The translations under genes were made by a program, and so were the position numbers. Of a DNA stretch of 64,000 nt, positions 1-8,537 are shown in pieces. The notes under the pieces are model-generated. The model worked only from the letters and a program-made list of their open reading frames with translations. It was not told the origin of the DNA and did not search any database. The stretch's first letter is position 1. Every line of letters begins with the position of its first letter. The stretch covers positions 1 to 64,000 of the forward strand of contig NZ_JAIPUS010000014.1 in NCBI RefSeq assembly GCF_020055675.1, written 5' to 3'. This DNA is from Marivita sp. Lineage in GTDB: Bacteria; Pseudomonadota; Alphaproteobacteria; Rhodobacterales; Rhodobacteraceae.

Positions 1-657
1 CTCCAGCAGGTCGTGCTTCGCCGGGGCCGGGTTGACGAAACCGATGTCCAACATCCGGAAGCCCGTTCCCAGCACCTGATCGAAAAGAACCTGGTCTATT
101 GCCAGCCCCAGCGGGGGATGGCGCCGCAACAGGTCACCGACAGCCTCCCGGGTGATGAAATAGGCCCCTGATGCGAGGAACGGACCGCAGAGACGATAAA
201 GCGAGGCACCCCCGGCGTGCGGCAGGTCGGAAACGGCCCGGCCAAGAGGACGCCTACGCTTGTTGCGTCTGGGGTCATCCGGAACGTGCTCCAGTTTCAC
301 GCAATTCAAGCCAGCGTGGTCCGCAGCCTCGCGAAAACCATCGTCCAGATAGGAGGCAAAAACGGCGTCCAGCCGCATGTCATCCTCCAGGACCACCGCC
401 GCCGGAGCGCCACTGTTCAAAATCTCACGCCACACCCGGACATGGCTGAGAGAACAGCAGATGTCCCCGGCCGAGACCTTGTCATGGTCCAGTCCACGTC
501 GCCGCCCGAATTCCTTTTCCAGGTCGGGGCCGTAATCCCGCTTGCGGTCAAGGGCCGGCACACGGGTCAGCGTCACACCGATATCATCGGCGTTGCGCTT
601 GATCCTGTCCCAGCGCTCGGGCTGGCGGTCCAGGTTGATGACGTAAACGGGGATCAT
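1..657 (-). CDS. Glycosyltransferase family 25 protein (LPS biosynthesis type), partial
   Basis: The minus-strand frame is open from an ATG at 657 to the window edge, giving 219 residues with no stop; the C-terminus lies outside. The N-terminus reads MIPVYVINLDRQPERW, the typical opening of GT25 enzymes. A VVLEDDM motif follows (acidic EDD at residues 91-93), matching the nucleotide-sugar/metal site of the family. AGGAGG lies about 11 bases upstream of the ATG. GT25 members transfer sugars, often galactose, to lipooligosaccharide or other surface glycans at the cytoplasmic membrane; donor and acceptor cannot be told here. It lies 117 bp downstream of the beta-galactosidase gene on the same strand and may be unrelated to that operon. 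The family call is firm; the substrate is unknown. Confidence 0.9.
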   Translation of the reverse strand, partial: MIPVYVINLDRQPERWDRIKRNADDIGVTLTRVPALDRKRDYGPDLEKEFGRRRGLDHDKVSAGDICCSLSHVRVWREILNSGAPAAVVLEDDMRLDAVFASYLDDGFREAADHAGLNCVKLEHVPDDPRRNKRRRPLGRAVSDLPHAGGASLYRLCGPFLASGAYFITREAVGDLLRRHPPLGLAIDQVLFDQVLGTGFRMLDIGFVNPAPAKHDLLE

Positions 658-774
658 CCGGCGCAACACCTCCTGATTGACCGCACGAAGCGGGCGCGCG
701 GTCCATCTCCCATGTCCGCGCAAGTCGGGCAACCTCGGATCTTCGGACCGGGCGTTGCCGCGACCCCGAACGGC

Positions 775-2676
775 TCAGAGAGGCTGACGCAGGACGCCGG
801 CGGGCGGCAAGTCCCCGGCATCGGTCTTGACGGTCTCGGCGGTGTAGTTGAACCAGAACCTCTCCGTCCCCGTGTCGCGGATCCGCACGCCCTCGGGCAT
901 CGGGCGTGTCGCCACCCCTGCCCGCGCGGCCGTCTGCGCCACAAGCCGATCGAATCCGGCTCGGTCCAGCCAGCCCGCCAGATATGTCAGCCCTCCGAAG
1001 GCCAGGGCGACGGGCCGGCCGGTTTCCGTTTCAAGGACCGGGTCGCCGGCGCCCTCGATCTCGTCGAGATAGCCGGTGACGGCCCCGCCCCCCGACAGGG
1101 CAACAGGCATGTCGGGGCGCATTGATTCAACGCGCGTCACCTTGAGATCGAAGCCGGGCAGATCAGGTGGCAGCGCCGCGGGAATGGCCATGTCGCGGCT
1201 GCGCGCCCCGGCGCGCGGGCCAAGCACCACCTGCGCGTCACTGGCCAGAAACGCCGCCTTCAGATCGTCAGGCAGAATCATCAGCCCCGGCGCGAAGATC
1301 GCCTTGTAGCCCGCGAGGTGCGCAGGATCAGGGCGGACGATATCCACCGACAGGCCTGCCCGGCGCAGGGCGCGATAGCACTCCAGCACCAGGCCGAAGT
1401 AGGACAGTCCCGCACCGTGCGGCTGCACGTCCCAGGCCCAATCTGCCTCGTAGTCGAAGACCAACGCCACGGGGACCTGTCGGGGCTGCACCTGGGGCGC
1501 CTCGGCGATCTCGGCGGCGACCTGGCGGGCCTCGTCCATTGCGGGGGCATCTGCACTGTCGGGGCGCAACAGGCCCGCGTGCATCTGTTCCTGCGCAAAG
1601 GGTGCCTGACGCCAGCGGAAGTAGCAGACCGCCTCGGCCCCGTGCGCGAAGGCCTCCCAGGACCAGAGCCGAACCATGCCCGGCAGCGGGGCGGGATTGT
1701 AAGGCGCCCAGTTCACCGGGCCGGGTTGTTGTTCCATTACCCACCAGCGCCCGCGCCCGACGGCACGATAAAGGTCATGGTGAAAGGCCTGGAAATCCGG
1801 ATCGCCCTGGCGGTTGTAGCGGCGTTTGTGGGCATCCTCGGCCCCGACGACATTTTCCAGGAACCCCAGCGGGTAACTGTCCCAGGATGCGATATCCAGA
1901 TCGTCGCCCACCTTGTAGTGATCGAAATCCGTAACCCGCCCCATGTAGTTATGCGCGATCGGCGCGTCAGAATGGGCGTGGATGATCTCGGTCTGCACGC
2001 GGTTGAACCGCACCACCTGGTCGGAGCTGAAGCGCCGGAAATCCAGCGCGTGCGACGGGTTCGGTTCGGTCACGGTCAGGTTGGGCAGGTCCACTTCGTC
2101 GAAAGTCGCGTAATCCATCGACCAGAAGACATTGCCCCAGGCGCGGTTCAGCGCTTCGGGCGATTGATATCGCTGCGCCAGCCAATCGCGGAACGCCTGC
2201 CGGGCGGCCTCGGAATAGGACAAGATGGTATCGTGGCAGCCATATTCATTGTCGGTCTGCCAGGCCTCCACATGTGGGTTGCGGCCATAGCGTTCGGCCA
2301 TGAGCGTGACGATGCGGCGGCATTCGTCAAGGTAGCCCGTGTGGCTGAAACAGTAATGCCGACGCGAGCCGAACTTGCGCGGACGTCCCTCGGCATCGAC
2401 AGCCAGCATGTCAGGATGCTTGTCCACCACCCAGCGTGGTGGCGTGGCAGTGGGGGTGCCCAGCACCACCTTCAATCCGGCCTGCCCCAGAACCTCGATG
2501 GCACGGTCCAGCCAGTCCCAGCGCAGATCGCCCGGAGTGGGTTCGATTCGGCCCCAGGCGAATTCGCCGATCCGCACCCAGGTCAGCCCCAGCTCGGCCA
2601 TGCGGGCGGCGTCGTTGTGCCAGACCTCTTCGGGCCAGTGTTCGGGATAATAGCAAGTGCCAAGCGTGCGCTGCAT
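775..2676 (-). CDS. Beta-galactosidase, glycoside hydrolase family 42
   Basis: A 633-residue protein starting GTCYYPEHWPEEVW, a hallmark of GH42. The general acid/base is Glu144 in the TDNEYG motif and the nucleophile is Glu315 in WWVMEQQPG. The order TIM barrel, then trimerisation domain, then C-terminal beta domain, and the length, both fit the family. No signal peptide is visible, so it should act in the cytoplasm on imported beta-galactosides such as lactose or galactan fragments, releasing galactose. It is the last gene of the minus-strand galactoside operon, 23 bp after dgoA. With the GH4 alpha-galactosidase upstream, the operon covers both anomers. The exact substrate is inferred. Confidence 0.93.
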   Translation of the reverse strand: MQRTLGTCYYPEHWPEEVWHNDAARMAELGLTWVRIGEFAWGRIEPTPGDLRWDWLDRAIEVLGQAGLKVVLGTPTATPPRWVVDKHPDMLAVDAEGRPRKFGSRRHYCFSHTGYLDECRRIVTLMAERYGRNPHVEAWQTDNEYGCHDTILSYSEAARQAFRDWLAQRYQSPEALNRAWGNVFWSMDYATFDEVDLPNLTVTEPNPSHALDFRRFSSDQVVRFNRVQTEIIHAHSDAPIAHNYMGRVTDFDHYKVGDDLDIASWDSYPLGFLENVVGAEDAHKRRYNRQGDPDFQAFHHDLYRAVGRGRWWVMEQQPGPVNWAPYNPAPLPGMVRLWSWEAFAHGAEAVCYFRWRQAPFAQEQMHAGLLRPDSADAPAMDEARQVAAEIAEAPQVQPRQVPVALVFDYEADWAWDVQPHGAGLSYFGLVLECYRALRRAGLSVDIVRPDPAHLAGYKAIFAPGLMILPDDLKAAFLASDAQVVLGPRAGARSRDMAIPAALPPDLPGFDLKVTRVESMRPDMPVALSGGGAVTGYLDEIEGAGDPVLETETGRPVALAFGGLTYLAGWLDRAGFDRLVAQTAARAGVATRPMPEGVRIRDTGTERFWFNYTAETVKTDAGDLPPAGVLRQPL

Positions 2677-2699
2677 GGGGGCCTCGGATTTGTCGGATT

Positions 2700-3305
2700 T
2701 CAGGAAAAGCTTGTGTCGTAGGCGGCAACGGCCGCTGCCGCCAGGTCGCCCACGCGGGCGGCGTCATATCCGGGCTTGTAGAGATTCGACCCCAGCCCGA
2801 AGCCGGTGATCCCGGCGGCACGCCAGGCGGCGAAGTCTTCGGGTCCGACGCCTCCGACCGCATAGGTCGCTGCTGTGTCGGGCAGCACGGCAGAAAGCGC
2901 CTTGAACCCGTCCAGCCCCAGCTTGAAGGCCGGGAAGACCTTCAGCCCGTCAGCGCCGTGGCGCAGGGCGGTAAAGCACTCGGTCGCGGTGAAGACACCG
3001 GGATAGGACGCCAGCCCATGGGCTTTGGACGCTTCGATGACCTCGGGGTTGGTATCGGGCGACACCACCATCCGTGCGCCGATCCAGGCCAGCCGCGCCA
3101 CCGCGTCGACGTCCAGAACCGTGCCCGCGCCAATCTCTGCCGCGTCCCCGGCATGGTCCACCATGCGCGCGATGGTATCGAACGGGTCAGGCGAATTCAG
3201 GGGCACCTCGATCCGGGTTATTCCCGCACCGATCAGGGCATCGGTGATCGCGATGGCCTCGTGCGGCTCGACGCCGCGCAGGATGGCGATGATGTCTCGG
3301 GTCAT
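2700..3305 (-). CDS. dgoA: 2-dehydro-3-deoxy-6-phosphogalactonate aldolase
   Basis: A 201-residue class I aldolase of the KDPG/KDPGal family. Its start MTRDIIAILRGVEPHEA and the GLKVFPA motif are characteristic; Lys122 there is the expected Schiff-base lysine, and RIEVPLNSPDP carries the conserved active-site Glu. The enzyme splits KDPGal into pyruvate and glyceraldehyde 3-phosphate, the last step of the De Ley-Doudoroff pathway. The ATG overlaps the stop of dgoK by four bases (ATGA), indicating translational coupling. Pairing with a KDGal kinase favours the galactonate over the gluconate enzyme. Confidence 0.92.
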   Translation of the reverse strand: MTRDIIAILRGVEPHEAIAITDALIGAGITRIEVPLNSPDPFDTIARMVDHAGDAAEIGAGTVLDVDAVARLAWIGARMVVSPDTNPEVIEASKAHGLASYPGVFTATECFTALRHGADGLKVFPAFKLGLDGFKALSAVLPDTAATYAVGGVGPEDFAAWRAAGITGFGLGSNLYKPGYDAARVGDLAAAAVAAYDTSFS

Positions 3306-4210
3306 GGGGCAGCCTCGTGCAGGGTGTCATAGGCGGCGCGCAGGCCCCGCAGGACCATGCCGTCACCGGCCACAGTTGCGACGCTGGCGCCTTGGGCAGC
3401 CAGCGCGTCGCGATAAGCGCCTGCGATGCCACCAGCCCCCACGACACGAATGTCCTGGCCCAGCCAATAGGGTCGCGCACCGGCGAGTTCGAGGCCGATC
3501 AAAAGACCCGAAAGCCGGGCGCGCGACGCCCCCGACCCGGTACCGTCCAGCAAGGCCGCGGCACGGACAGAGAACAGGTCGGCCGCCACCGTGGCGGGAC
3601 GGGAGATGACGTCATCGACGGCGCCGGCAAAGGCCCCGTCATCCCAATCGCCCCCCGTCACCGAGTGGCGCAGCACAGAGGCCTGTTCGAGCAGGGCGAA
3701 CAATTCGCCGGTCATGAAGGTGCGGAAACTGACCACCTCCCCGGCGCTGATATGGACCCATTTGCAATGGGTGCCGGGCAGGCAAAGCACCCCATCGAAA
3801 CCGGTATTGTCCGCAAGGAACCCGGCGATCTGGGTTTCCTCGCCGCGCATCACGTCCGGCGGCGACGCCTGCTTGATCCCCGGCACGATGAAGACGGAAA
3901 GGCGCGGATCCGCGGTCTCCACCTGGACGGCCGAGGCAACCGACAGCGGCGCGCAGGGCACCGCCGCATAGGGCGCCTCGGCCCAGCCTTGCCGCGACCC
4001 GGCCATGCCACAAACGATCACCGGTATCGTGCGGCCCCGTGGCAGCGCGTCACCAACCAGCGCCAGCAGCGCCGGTTCGAACTGGCCGCTCGACAGGTTG
4101 CCCATGCCCCGGTCGGACTGGCGCTGATCCAGCACCGTGCCGTCCGGCCCCATGAGCCAGACCCGCAGACGCGACGTGCCCCAGTCCACTGCCAACCATT
4201 CCGGTGTCAT
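3302..4210 (-). CDS. dgoK: 2-dehydro-3-deoxygalactonokinase
   Basis: A 302-residue sugar-acid kinase of the DgoK family. The N-terminal phosphate-binding segment reads AVDWGTSRLRVW, and LPGTHCKWVHI and TFMTGELFALL are family-typical internal motifs. It phosphorylates 2-keto-3-deoxygalactonate with ATP to give the substrate of the adjacent aldolase. Its 3' end overlaps dgoA by four bases, and it starts about 25 bp after the SDR gene, so the genes form one transcription unit. Length is normal. Confidence 0.92.
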   Translation of the reverse strand: MTPEWLAVDWGTSRLRVWLMGPDGTVLDQRQSDRGMGNLSSGQFEPALLALVGDALPRGRTIPVIVCGMAGSRQGWAEAPYAAVPCAPLSVASAVQVETADPRLSVFIVPGIKQASPPDVMRGEETQIAGFLADNTGFDGVLCLPGTHCKWVHISAGEVVSFRTFMTGELFALLEQASVLRHSVTGGDWDDGAFAGAVDDVISRPATVAADLFSVRAAALLDGTGSGASRARLSGLLIGLELAGARPYWLGQDIRVVGAGGIAGAYRDALAAQGASVATVAGDGMVLRGLRAAYDTLHEAAP

Positions 4211-4235
4211 GCCGATCCTCTCCTCTGCGCTGTGC

Positions 4236-5003
4236 CTAGCCCGTCACCACGACGCCGCCATCCACCACCATGGCCTGCCCGGTCATCATCCGGCTGGCAT
4301 CGGAGGCAAGAAAGAGCGTGGCATCCACGATGTCCTGCGGCTTCAGATGTTCCTTCAGGCACTGCCGGTTCATGTGGGCGGCGAGCGCCTCGGGCTTGGC
4401 CCAAAGCTCGAGTTGCTTGTCGGTCAGCACCCACCCCGGCGCCAGCGCGTTCACGCGGATCGCGTCGGGGCCATATTCGCGCGCCAGGCTGCGGGTCATG
4501 CCGTTGATACCGGAATTGGCCGTCGTGTAGAGTGGATAGCCCGCGTTGCCCATCATGTAGCTGACCGAGCTGAAGTTGATGATGGACCCGCCGCCCATGG
4601 CTTTCATGCCCGGCAGGGCCGCCTGGCAGGCAAAGAAATAGGCCTTGAGGTTGATCGCCATCATCCAGTCAAAGAAGGATTCGTCGACCTCTTCGGTGGT
4701 GTGGCGCTGATCGTTGGCGGCATTGTTGATCAGCGCGCGGAAGGGGCCATTGGCCGTGGCTGCCTGCTCCATCGCGGCCTTGAGCGCGGCAATGTCGGTG
4801 ATGTCGCACTGCAGGAACAGCGGGCGGTTGCCGGTGTCGCGTTCCATTTGGTCGACGAATGCGCTGGCGTCCGATCGACCGACGAAAGAGACCTTTGCCC
4901 CTTGCCGCAGGAAGCCCTCGGTCAGGGCCGCGCCGATGCCGGATCCGCCGCCGGTGATAAAGACGGAGGCGCCGTCGAGGTCGTGGAAGGTGGCTGTTCT
5001 CAT
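4236..5003 (-). CDS. SDR-family oxidoreductase, probable galactose 1-dehydrogenase, with an atypical catalytic site
   Basis: A 255-residue short-chain dehydrogenase. TGGGSGIG (residues 17-24) is the NAD(P)-binding glycine motif and NNAAND follows at about 93-98. It resembles sugar dehydrogenases that oxidise galactose to galactonolactone, and the neighbouring galactosidases, dgoK and dgoA support this. Ser146 and Tyr159 of the active site are present, but the usual YxxxK lysine is Asn163 (codon AAT on the coding strand). That may impair or alter catalysis. The start ATG overlaps the stop of the upstream dehydratase remnant (ATGA). SDR membership is certain; the substrate and the activity are inferred. 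Confidence 0.8.
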   Translation of the reverse strand: MRTATFHDLDGASVFITGGGSGIGAALTEGFLRQGAKVSFVGRSDASAFVDQMERDTGNRPLFLQCDITDIAALKAAMEQAATANGPFRALINNAANDQRHTTEEVDESFFDWMMAINLKAYFFACQAALPGMKAMGGGSIINFSSVSYMMGNAGYPLYTTANSGINGMTRSLAREYGPDAIRVNALAPGWVLTDKQLELWAKPEALAAHMNRQCLKEHLKPQDIVDATLFLASDASRMMTGQAMVVDGGVVVTG

Positions 5004-5263
5004 CAGTGGCTCTCTCTTGTCACGGGGCTGGTGTGCTTGCCCAGGAAGACGTTCAGGTCCGCGCCCCGGTCGGCCTGCAACACGTGGTCTGTAAGGAGTT
5101 TGGCGTGGCCGCGGAGGTAATGCGGCGCGTCGGGCTGCCAGTTGGTGCGGCGGGTTTCTAGTTCGGCTGCGTTGACCAGCGGGTCGAGCCGCGCGGTGCT
5201 GGCCGAGACCCGGATGCGGTCGGGCTTGCCATAGCAGGCGGCGCTGCGTCGTGTCTTGGTCAT
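5003..5263 (-). pseudogene. C-terminal remnant of an IlvD/Edd-family sugar-acid dehydratase
   Basis: An 86-residue reading frame whose last 70 residues match the C-terminus of IlvD/Edd sugar-acid dehydratases: DRIRVS, an ELETRRTNW segment, then HVLQADRGADLNVFLG and a terminal PVTRESH. Full-length relatives have about 570-600 residues including the Fe-S cysteines, all absent here. Only 22 bp separate it from the GH4 gene, so the rest was deleted and not displaced nearby. The first 13 residues (MTKTRRSAACYGK) look like new sequence. The stop overlaps the SDR start (ATGA), as expected for an original operon junction. A dehydratase here would have made KDGal for DgoK. A retained short product is possible but would not be enzymatically active. 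Confidence 0.8.
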
Positions 5264-5285
5264 AGGTCCTTGTCCGTTCCGGCCT

Positions 5286-6629
5286 TCAGGCCGCTTTCTT
5301 CACTTGCGCCCAAGCGGGCAGCCAGTCGCCGTGGGCCGCCAGCAGGTCATCTACCAGCGCCCGGATCTGGCGCAGGTCCAACTCGGCGGCGGTGTGCGGG
5401 TCCATCATGGCGGCGTGGTAGATGTGTTCGGGGTTCTCGTCCAACAGGGCGCGCACGGTCAGTTCCTGCACGTTGACCTGGGTCCGCATCAGGGCGACCA
5501 GCTGCGGCGGGATATCCGTGACAACAGAGGGCTGCACACCGTTCTGATCCACCAGGCAGGGCGTTTCCACGGCGGCCCCCATGGGCAGTTGCGGGATCTG
5601 ACCGCGGTTGGGCAGGTTGCCATAGGCGGTGAAGGGTTGATCCGTCACCACCGCGTTCATCATCTCGGCCGCGAATTCGTGGCTTTTTGGGACCTCGATG
5701 CCGGCCTGTTGGGCCAAGTCGGCCGCTTGCGCCGTCCACTCGGCCACCTGTTCGATGCAGCGCTTGGGGTATTCGTCCAGCGGGATGCCGAAGTGCTCGA
5801 TCAGGTCCTCGCGGCCAGCCTTGATGAACCACGGCACGTATTCGGCAAAGTGTTCGCTGCTTTCGGTGCAGAAATATCCCAACTGCTCCATCACCTCGTA
5901 GCGCACGGCGTTTGGGCAGCGTGGCATCAGCAGCGGCGCCTTGGGCAGCCGTCCGGCGCGGTAGCCTTCCCGCAGACGCGGATAGAGAGAGGCGCCCTGT
6001 GCATCCTCCAGTCGCAGGAAGAAGGCGACATGGTTCACCCCGCCGACGCGATACCGGATATCGTCCTTGGCCATGTCCAGATCATGGGCCAATTCCTGAA
6101 CGGTGTTTTGCACCGAATGGCACAATCCGACCTGACGGATATGCGGGTAGGCTTCGGCCAGCGCCCAGGTGTTGATCGCCATTGGATTTACGTATTGCAT
6201 CAACAGCGCGTCGGGACAGACCGCCGTCATGTCGTCGGCCACGCGCCACAGGTGCGGCACGGTACGCACCCCGCGCATGATCCCGCCAACGCCGAGTGTA
6301 TCGGCAATGGTCTGGCGCAGACCGTAGGCCTTGGGCACCTCGAAATCGGTGATCGTCGCAGGATCATAGCCGCCGATCTGGAAGGCGGTCACGACAAAAT
6401 CGGCCCCCGCCAGCGCGCGGCGCTGATCGGTATGGGTGGTCACAGTCGCACCGCTACCCATGGTGGCAATCATGCGGCGCGCCAGTTGTTCGGACTCCGC
6501 AAGGCGGGCCTCGTCGATATCCATGAGCGCAATTTCGGCGTCACGTAGCGCTTCGAAGTGCAGCATGTCGCCGACGATGTTGCGCATGAAGATCGTTGAC
6601 CCTGCGCCGATGAAGGTGAGTTTCGTCAT
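5286..6629 (-). CDS. melA: Alpha-galactosidase, glycoside hydrolase family 4 (MelA type)
   Basis: A 447-residue GH4 enzyme. The N-terminal Rossmann motif FIGAGST (residues 6-12) binds NAD+. CHSVQ (Cys170-His171) and GVNHVAF (Asn199-His200) supply the Mn2+ ligands, and this CHSV form is the one seen in MelA alpha-galactosidases. GH4 enzymes act by NAD-dependent redox elimination, not classical hydrolysis. No signal peptide, so the substrate is imported melibiose-like sugar. The start at 6629 is chosen because it overlaps the permease stop (ATGA) and has GGAG upstream; a longer in-frame form would run 96 codons into the permease gene and has no family-like sequence. Confidence 0.88.
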   Translation of the reverse strand: MTKLTFIGAGSTIFMRNIVGDMLHFEALRDAEIALMDIDEARLAESEQLARRMIATMGSGATVTTHTDQRRALAGADFVVTAFQIGGYDPATITDFEVPKAYGLRQTIADTLGVGGIMRGVRTVPHLWRVADDMTAVCPDALLMQYVNPMAINTWALAEAYPHIRQVGLCHSVQNTVQELAHDLDMAKDDIRYRVGGVNHVAFFLRLEDAQGASLYPRLREGYRAGRLPKAPLLMPRCPNAVRYEVMEQLGYFCTESSEHFAEYVPWFIKAGREDLIEHFGIPLDEYPKRCIEQVAEWTAQAADLAQQAGIEVPKSHEFAAEMMNAVVTDQPFTAYGNLPNRGQIPQLPMGAAVETPCLVDQNGVQPSVVTDIPPQLVALMRTQVNVQELTVRALLDENPEHIYHAAMMDPHTAAELDLRQIRALVDDLLAAHGDWLPAWAQVKKAA

Positions 6630-7474
6630 TTGACGGCTCCGAGTGTGAGGCCTGCAATGAAGTGGCGCTGCATCAGGAAGAACATCAGAACCGGCGGCAA
6701 GGCCGCGACGATGCTGCCTGCGCTCATCAGGTGATACTGCGCCACGAACTGGCTGTTGAAACTGGTGATCCCGGCGGTGACGGGCTGCGCGTCCGGCCCC
6801 TGCGTCAGGACCACGGCCCAGAAATAGTCGTTCCAGATGAAGGTGAAAACGAGGACCGACAGCGCGGCAATGGCGGGTTTCATCAGCGGCAGCACGATAT
6901 ACCAGAAGATGCGCCATTCCTTCACGCCCTCGACCCGCGCCGCCTCGATCAGCTCATAGGGCAGTGCGCGAATGAAGTTGCGCATGAAGAGCGTGCAAAA
7001 CCCGGTCTGGAAAGCGATGTGGAACAGCACCAGCCCCATCTTGGTATTGTAGAGCCCCACATCCACCGTCAGGTCGCGCACGGGCACCATGAGGATTTGG
7101 AAGGGCACGAAGTTGCCCGCGATGAACATGAAGAAGATCAGCAGGTTGCCCCGGAAGCGGTAGATTCCCAGTGCGAAGCCGGTCATGCACGACAGCGCCA
7201 CCGCGCCGATCACCGTGGGCACGGTGATCAGCACCGAGTTCCACAGATAACGCGGCATGTCGCTTTCGAAAAAGACCCTGCCGTAGTTGGTGAACAGCTC
7301 GAAGGACGAGGGCACACCCCAGTAATTGCCGTTGGCGAAATCCACCCCCGGCCGGATCGAGAAGAGCGCCACCGCGATCAGAGGCAGCAGCCACAGGATC
7401 AGTGCCAGGGGCACCAGCGATTGATAGGTGATCTGCGCCGCGCGCGAGCGCTTTTCGACGGGTGTCGGAAACAT
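6626..7474 (-). CDS. Carbohydrate ABC transporter permease (MalG/UgpE type)
   Basis: About 282 residues with six predicted membrane segments. The cytoplasmic EAA loop reads EAARVEGVKEWRIFWYIVLP, through which the permease contacts the ATPase. It forms the channel with the permease encoded just upstream and feeds sugar to the GH4 and GH42 enzymes. The ATG at 7474 is preferred because AAAGGA precedes it at normal spacing. An in-frame ATG at 7516 would overlap the upstream permease gene by 26 bases and has no such site. Confidence 0.92.
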   Translation of the reverse strand: MFPTPVEKRSRAAQITYQSLVPLALILWLLPLIAVALFSIRPGVDFANGNYWGVPSSFELFTNYGRVFFESDMPRYLWNSVLITVPTVIGAVALSCMTGFALGIYRFRGNLLIFFMFIAGNFVPFQILMVPVRDLTVDVGLYNTKMGLVLFHIAFQTGFCTLFMRNFIRALPYELIEAARVEGVKEWRIFWYIVLPLMKPAIAALSVLVFTFIWNDYFWAVVLTQGPDAQPVTAGITSFNSQFVAQYHLMSAGSIVAALPPVLMFFLMQRHFIAGLTLGAVK

Positions 7475-7490
7475 GTCTTGTCCTTTCCCC

Positions 7491-8417
7491 TTAGAGCCGC
7501 GCGGCGCGTTCGTCACGCCACATCGTCCACAGGAAGTAGCTGATGAAGATCAGCATGATCAGGAACAGGATCACCGCGATCGCCGAGCCATAGCCCATGC
7601 GGAACCCGTATTCCGACAGTGCCTTCTCGAACATGTAGAACGACAGCACGCGGGTGGAGCCGAAGGGACCGCCATTGGTCATGACCGAGATCAGGTCGAA
7701 GGACCGCAGCGCGCCGATGATCGTCACGACGAAGGCGATGAAGGTCGCGGGCCGAAGCTGCGGCAGGATCACGTGCCAGAGCATCCGCACCCCCTTGGCC
7801 CCGTCAAGCCGGGCAGCCTCGATCTGTTCGGGGTCCACGGCGTTCAGACCGGTCAGGTACAGGATCATGCAATAGGCCGTCTGTGGCCAGAGCCCCGCGG
7901 CAATGATGCCGTAGGTCGCAAGATCGGGATTGCCGAGGATGTTCACTTCGCTTCCGAACCAGCCCAGCACCACGTTCAGCAAGCCGACGTTGGGCAGGTA
8001 GAACCAGGAAAAGACAAGCCCGACAACGACCTGGCTGATGACGAAGGGGAAAAAGAACAGTGACTTGTAGACCCGGATGCCCGCGACGGTCTGGTTGAGG
8101 AACAGCGCGATGAACAGCCCGCCGGGGATCGCCAGCAAGTAGAGCACCAGCCACTTGACGTTGTTCCACAGCGAAACCTCGAAATTCCGGTCCGACATCA
8201 ACTCGCGATAATTTTGCATACCGATGAATTCGCCCTGCTCGGACAGGCTGCCAAGACCGGTCCATTCGAAGGTCGAGATGTAGAAGCTCTGCAGGATCGG
8301 TGAGATCACGTAGACCGCGAAAAAGGCCACACCCGGCAGCAGGAACATCAGCGGCGTGATGATCATCCGGTGGCGTTGCAGCCAGGTCTGGGTCGGCGGA
8401 TCGGTGGGCAAGGTCAT
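7491..8417 (-). CDS. Carbohydrate ABC transporter permease (MalF/UgpA type)
   Basis: About 308 residues, hydrophobic, with six predicted membrane segments and the EAA motif EAARLDGAKGVRMLWHVILP. It pairs with the MalG-type permease downstream. The ATG at 8417 has GGAGGAG directly upstream and is preferred over an in-frame ATG at 8459. The gene follows the binding-protein gene after a 120 bp gap containing a strong hairpin, a layout that usually lowers permease relative to binding-protein expression. Confidence 0.92.
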   Translation of the reverse strand: MTLPTDPPTQTWLQRHRMIITPLMFLLPGVAFFAVYVISPILQSFYISTFEWTGLGSLSEQGEFIGMQNYRELMSDRNFEVSLWNNVKWLVLYLLAIPGGLFIALFLNQTVAGIRVYKSLFFFPFVISQVVVGLVFSWFYLPNVGLLNVVLGWFGSEVNILGNPDLATYGIIAAGLWPQTAYCMILYLTGLNAVDPEQIEAARLDGAKGVRMLWHVILPQLRPATFIAFVVTIIGALRSFDLISVMTNGGPFGSTRVLSFYMFEKALSEYGFRMGYGSAIAVILFLIMLIFISYFLWTMWRDERAARL

Positions 8418-8501
8418 GGCGTCTCCTCCGGCCACGGCAGTTTGCCGCGGACAACACATGCGAAAACCTCTGGGTGGCTTGCGGATGGGCTGCGGGTGGT
8501 G

Positions 8502-8525
8502 CGGGGCCCCTGTGACGAGGCCCCG
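8502..8525 (-). other. Intercistronic GC hairpin between binding-protein and permease genes
   Basis: CGGGGCC and GGCCCCG form a perfect 7-bp stem around a 10-base loop, 13 bp after the stop of the sugar-binding-protein gene. No T-run follows in the direction of transcription, so it is not a full intrinsic terminator. Such hairpins commonly stabilise the upstream message or partly attenuate transcription. The structure is seen; the role is inferred. Confidence 0.55.
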
Positions 8526-8537
8526 ACCGGTATCGGA

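Noticed and set aside
217-1125. Long plus-strand open frame across the left end
   Set aside because: It is antisense to the GT25 gene and the end of the GH42 gene, whose frames have clear family motifs; it has no recognisable protein character.
1318-2721. Long plus-strand open frame opposite the beta-galactosidase
   Set aside because: High-GC antisense shadow; the minus strand encodes an intact GH42 enzyme with both catalytic glutamates.
6630-6917. 96-codon N-terminal extension of the GH4 gene
   Set aside because: It lies inside the permease gene in another frame and lacks GH4-like sequence; the Rossmann motif starts right after the ATG at 6629.
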